Assembly (NCBI GenBank): GCA_015904075.1
Contig: JABMDH010000026.1
Coordinates: forward strand, 7,971 to 25,984
Direction: 5' to 3'
Origin: Nitrospira sp.
GTDB taxonomy: Bacteria > Nitrospirota > Nitrospiria > Nitrospirales > Nitrospiraceae
DNA length: 18,014 nucleotides
Below are positions 15,477 to 18,014 of the stretch, in pieces. A program made the translations under genes and the position numbers. The stretch's first letter is position 1. Every line of letters begins with the position of its first letter. The notes below the pieces were generated by a model. That model ran no database searches. It saw nothing but the letters and a program-made list of their open reading frames with translations, and was not told the DNA's origin.

Positions 15477-15505
15477 GTTGTATCAAGATTGGACCTGCTT
15501 CGCAA
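15477..15505 (-). promoter_or_regulatory. Candidate promoter for arginine decarboxylase and agmatinase
   Basis: On the minus strand TTGCGA (15500-15505) and TACAAC (15477-15482) are 17 bases apart, each four of six to consensus. It lies in the 173-base gap after the aldehyde dehydrogenase and would allow separate expression of the polyamine genes. The evidence is weak. Confidence 0.25.
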
Positions 15506-15525
15506 TATCATCGGCTGAATATTTT

Positions 15526-16602
15526 TCAGGGAAGCCCGGCCGGATCTTTTACATTGAAGACCAGCAACCTGGGCTCCGTCATATCTTCGATCGCCGCCTT
15601 GACCCCCTCACGCCCCAAACCGGAATCCTTCACGCCGCCGTACGGCATATGATCGGCGCGAAAGGTAGGAATCTCATTCGCCAGCACAGCACCGACCTCC
15701 AGGTGGCGAAACGCATAAAAGATCTTGTTCACGTCTTGCGTGAACACTCCGGCTTGCAGCCCGTAATCCGATTGATTGAGCAGAGTAATGGCATCGCTGA
15801 ATTGGCGGTACGGCGTCACCGTGATCACCGGGCCAAACACTTCCTGGCATGACACCTTCATCTCCGGCTTCACATTGGATAACACCGTCGCCTCAACGAC
15901 CGATCCCATCCGGTTTCCACCCAACAGCACACGCGCACCTGCTGCCACGGCCTCGCCGATCCAGCTCTCGATGCGGTGGGCGGCAGCCGAGTCGATCACG
16001 GGGCCGACGGTCGTCGATTCGTCGGTCGGATCGCCGGCCTTCAATCGCGCAACGTGCATCAGCAACTTCGTCGTAAACAGTTCCGCGATCGAATGGTGGG
16101 CGAACACCCGCTGCACCGAGATACAGGTCTGCCCGGCGTAGCCGAATCCTCCGGCGGCGCAACGCTGGGCCGCCAGATCAAGATCGGCGTCCGGCTCGAT
16201 CACCACTCCCGCATTGCCACCAAGTTCCAGAGTGACTTTTTTCTTTCCGCACCGCCTGGCTTCTTCAGCCGCGACGGTGAAGGTCTGCACCGCCCGACTG
16301 ACTTCTCGTTTCGCATCCGTGATCGGCTTGCCGGCCTCGGCAGTGATCGTCGACGCAATCTCATCCCGGCGTCGGTGAAGCACTGCGGCAATCCGCTGAA
16401 GAATATCGTAGCGGGCGTGTGCGGGGAGCGCGCCCATTACAGACGCCGCGTCAACCGTGGAAGTGATGGCCTGTTCGATATCGGATTCTGTGGCCTGAAC
16501 GACATCGGCAATGACGCGGCCGTTGAACGGATTGACGACACGGGACGTCCGGTCGCCTTGCTTCCATTGGCCATGAACGAGAAATGGACGCGGTTCCTGC
16601 AC
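15526..16602 (-). CDS. Aldehyde dehydrogenase with a large internal in-frame deletion
   Basis: Aldehyde dehydrogenases oxidise aldehydes to acids with NAD(P). This frame encodes 358 residues against about 475 in the family. Both ends are normal, from LVHGQW at the start to PYGGVKDSGLGREGVKAAIEDM near the end. The general base Glu126 in TLELGGN and the nucleophile Cys160 in AGQTCISVQR keep their usual 34-residue distance. Between Arg117 and Cys118 (about base 16251) about 117-120 residues are missing. The lost part normally holds the PFNFP, K-P-A and FTGS segments of the cofactor-binding domain, so NAD binding should fail. The join is in frame and the rest looks undamaged, suggesting a recent deletion or an assembly error. 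The GTG start 16602 has a weak ribosome site. The gene follows the zinc-ribbon gene by 27 bases. The substrate is unknown. Confidence 0.82.
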   Translation of the reverse strand: MQEPRPFLVHGQWKQGDRTSRVVNPFNGRVIADVVQATESDIEQAITSTVDAASVMGALPAHARYDILQRIAAVLHRRRDEIASTITAEAGKPITDAKREVSRAVQTFTVAAEEARRCGKKKVTLELGGNAGVVIEPDADLDLAAQRCAAGGFGYAGQTCISVQRVFAHHSIAELFTTKLLMHVARLKAGDPTDESTTVGPVIDSAAAHRIESWIGEAVAAGARVLLGGNRMGSVVEATVLSNVKPEMKVSCQEVFGPVITVTPYRQFSDAITLLNQSDYGLQAGVFTQDVNKIFYAFRHLEVGAVLANEIPTFRADHMPYGGVKDSGLGREGVKAAIEDMTEPRLLVFNVKDPAGLP

Positions 16603-16629
16603 GAAGACACTCGCGGGAATTGGGAATGA

Positions 16630-16902
16630 TTAATCCGCCGCTTCAACCGGCGCTGCGGATTCAACGGCAGATGGGGCAGCAGCGGCTTCCCGTTGCGCCG
16701 CCACAGCCTTGGCGATCAAATCGTCCGTCCCCCAATCGCGAACCGCTTCAAGTGTAAACCCTTCATAGGTCGACACCCCGTGGCACGAAGGACAATCGGG
16801 CATCGGGACTTTCCGATAGAACACCTCGCCGAGGCACGACATACAAACCCAAAAATCGTCGTCACGATGAGAGACGGGCCAGAACAACTGCGTTGAAGCC
16901 AT
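16630..16902 (-). CDS. Small zinc-ribbon protein
   Basis: This 90-residue protein is predicted to bind one zinc ion through two CxxC pairs, Cys20/Cys23 (CMSC) and Cys37/Cys40 (CPSC). A charged, aromatic stretch, GEVFYRKVPMPD, separates the pairs. The C-terminus is an alanine-rich tail of low complexity. There is no signal peptide or membrane segment, so it is cytoplasmic. I do not recognise a named family. Rubredoxin-like electron transfer is unlikely without the usual rubredoxin spacing and flanks. ATG 16902 has AGGTAGGG upstream. It lies 102 bases after the DsbA-like gene and 27 before the aldehyde dehydrogenase, so it is probably expressed with them. Confidence 0.75.
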   Translation of the reverse strand: MASTQLFWPVSHRDDDFWVCMSCLGEVFYRKVPMPDCPSCHGVSTYEGFTLEAVRDWGTDDLIAKAVAAQREAAAAPSAVESAAPVEAAD

Positions 16903-16930
16903 AACACATCCCTACCTGGTTACACACGTG

Positions 16931-16944
16931 GTAAATGCGTTTAC
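16931..16944. promoter_or_regulatory. Perfect 14-base palindrome upstream of the zinc-ribbon gene
   Basis: GTAAA-TGCG-TTTAC lies 28-42 bases upstream of ATG 16902. It could be an operator or a short RNA hairpin. There is no further support. Confidence 0.25.
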
Positions 16945-17004
16945 ACTGCCCGCGCTACCTGGCCACCGCGGGATTCCTCAACCCCATCTCACGGGACTCA
17001 CCGG

Positions 17005-17643
17005 CTACTGCGGGGACTTTTTCAACAACCGGTCGATTTCTTCGGCGAACATTTCGAACGGAAACGCCCCGGGAATTGCAACCGCCGGTTCCTTGTCCGT
17101 CGGGTCACTGTTCGTCCGAATAAGGATAAAGCCCGGCGTTCCGTGAAATCCCCACTGATTCGCCTCTTGCCGATCTTCGAAGATTGACGTGGTGTACCGT
17201 CCGTCCTTGGCACACTGTTCGAACAGTGTCCGATCCAGTCCGATTGCAGCCGCATGCTTCAGATAGACATCCTGGCCAAGCCGCCCCCCTTCGGCAAACA
17301 ACCGATCGTGCATCGGCCAATATTTGCCTTGCGCGCCGGCGCATCGCGCCGCTGTGGCCGCATCGACACCGGGCCCCTGATCGGCACGGGGGTAATCTCG
17401 GTAGAGAAACCTCACCTTACCGGTATCGACGTAGCGAGCTTGAATCCGGGGCCACGTCTCTTTGAAAAATTTCAGACAATACCCGCAGGTAAAGTCGGAA
17501 TATTCGATCAGGGTGACCGGCGCATTCGCCTGACCTCTCGCCCGGTCGTCTGTCCTGGTTGCATCGGCGGCCCAGAGCGGACATACCCAGAGAACACCGC
17601 ACAGGAAGACGGTTGCCTTTAGCCATGTGGACAATCGACTCAT
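17005..17643 (-). CDS. DsbA-like periplasmic thiol oxidoreductase
   Basis: This 212-residue thioredoxin-fold protein of the DsbA/thioredoxin_4 group makes or rearranges disulfides in the periplasm. A signal peptide covers about residues 1-26 (hydrophobic core ATVFLCGVLWVCPLWA). The active site CGYC (Cys53, Cys56) follows IEYSDFT, and the cis-proline is Pro170 in FHGTPGF. Two more cysteines (101 and 144) sit in family-typical positions. The start is ATG 17643, which overlaps the stop of the upstream gene as ATGA. A longer frame from 17706 is rejected because it lacks a signal peptide start and lies within that gene. The last residues (LLKKSPQ) are encoded by sequence resembling the intergenic repeat core, so the C-terminus may have been altered by an insertion. 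Confidence 0.88.
   Translation of the reverse strand: MSRLSTWLKATVFLCGVLWVCPLWAADATRTDDRARGQANAPVTLIEYSDFTCGYCLKFFKETWPRIQARYVDTGKVRFLYRDYPRADQGPGVDAATAARCAGAQGKYWPMHDRLFAEGGRLGQDVYLKHAAAIGLDRTLFEQCAKDGRYTTSIFEDRQEANQWGFHGTPGFILIRTNSDPTDKEPAVAIPGAFPFEMFAEEIDRLLKKSPQ
17016..17030. repeat. Repeat-core match inside the dsbA-like 3' end
   Basis: ACTTTTTCAACAACC matches 13 of 15 positions of the sequence at 13767-13781 in the 132-base element. It overlaps the last codons of the DsbA-like gene. The remaining parts of the element, such as the GAGGCG hairpin, are not found nearby, so this is at most a fragment or a diverged relative. Confidence 0.35.
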
Positions 17644-18014
17644 GAACGGCTGACGCCGGCGGCTTTCTTTTTCCGTTCCAGCAGGCCCATCATCAGTAGC
17701 GGCCACACCACGGTCGCGTCGCTCAACACTTCGGAGAAACGTCCGCCGTCCTTAGGTGTCACGAACTTTCCCCACGAAAGTCCTTCTTGATACGTGCAGC
17801 CGCTCAGCCCTCCCCAATAGTCCGGCTCAGGGCAGATTCTGACGCCGTAATGGAATCGGGGAGGTTTTACGTTCAGGCCCAGGCGATGATTGCAGATCTC
17901 CAGGTAGGGTCCGACTTGCTGAGCCCAATTTCTCGGTACGCCTCCGCCGATCGTAAAAATGCCGAGCCGCTTCGCCGACAGCACATGATCGGCATAACTG
18001 TTGAGATCGAGATA
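17640..18014 (-). CDS. Deoxyhypusine-synthase-like protein, N-terminus outside the window
   Basis: Only the C-terminal 124 residues are visible; the frame is open to the window edge. Family features include DLNSYADHV, the glycine-rich TIGGGVPRN, CPEPDYWGGLSGCTYQEG and SWGKF, which carries the lysine that forms the enzyme-imine intermediate in deoxyhypusine synthase, followed by DATVVWPLL. In eukaryotes and archaea the enzyme transfers an aminobutyl group from spermidine to eIF5A. Bacteria lack that target, and some related enzymes make homospermidine. Here the nearby arginine decarboxylase and agmatinase genes support a role in polyamine metabolism. The stop overlaps the DsbA-like start by four bases, which implies translational coupling with an apparently unrelated function. 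Confidence 0.87.
   Translation of the reverse strand, partial: YLDLNSYADHVLSAKRLGIFTIGGGVPRNWAQQVGPYLEICNHRLGLNVKPPRFHYGVRICPEPDYWGGLSGCTYQEGLSWGKFVTPKDGGRFSEVLSDATVVWPLLMMGLLERKKKAAGVSRS

Noticed and set aside
17644..17706. Upstream start of the DsbA-like protein at 17706
   Set aside because: It lies within the DHS-like coding region and would bury the signal peptide behind a charged extension; ATG 17643 gives a normal signal peptide and an ATGA overlap.
1..18014. CRISPR arrays, tRNA or rRNA genes, integrases and insertion sequences
   Set aside because: I looked for regularly spaced repeats, tRNA-like cloverleaf ends and transposase motifs on both strands and saw none.

Overview
The window comes from a GC-rich bacterial chromosome. 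The gene content fits a Nitrospirota member, most likely Nitrospira or a close relative: pyruvoyl-dependent arginine decarboxylase next to agmatinase, a bacterial deoxyhypusine-synthase-like protein, an NhaR-type regulator, and short intergenic repeats containing ACTTTTTCA. This assignment rests on gene content recalled from the family, not on a database search. No rRNA, tRNA, CRISPR array, transposase or phage gene is visible.

Region 1 (1-3334) is housekeeping. The 3' part of a DHH-family phosphoesterase gene is followed by a rhomboid protease gene on the + strand. The rhomboid gene overlaps the 3' end of a minus-strand purE-purK pair, which encodes the two-step CAIR route of purine synthesis. 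A 344-base gap (3335-3678) upstream of purE holds a perfect 21-base palindrome resembling a GntR/FadR operator, plus two strong hairpins just past the next operon.

Region 2 (3679-12891) is the most unusual part. A minus-strand array encodes three consecutive TolC-type outer-membrane proteins, an ABC exporter-like protein and an HlyD-type adaptor. A NhaR-like LysR regulator is divergent from it, and the two predicted promoters overlap at their -35 boxes. The ABC protein keeps the fold-level sequence of an exporter, but the ATPase motifs are degenerate: Walker A, the signature motif, the Walker B glutamate, the H-loop histidine and the A-loop aromatic. It looks like a pseudo-ATPase at the centre of a tripartite envelope system with three outer-membrane paralogues. 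No substrate or second ATPase is encoded here.

Region 3 (12960-18014) is a minus-strand cluster. Reading in the direction of transcription, it holds a deoxyhypusine-synthase-like gene (partial), a DsbA-like thioredoxin coupled to it by an ATGA overlap, a small zinc-ribbon protein, an aldehyde dehydrogenase with a large in-frame internal deletion, pyruvoyl-dependent arginine decarboxylase, agmatinase, and an RluF-type pseudouridine synthase split by a frameshift. The decarboxylase and agmatinase give arginine to agmatine to putrescine, and the DHS-like enzyme plausibly uses a downstream polyamine. A 132-base element with inverted ends lies between agmatinase and the pseudouridine synthase and supplies the agmatinase stop codon.
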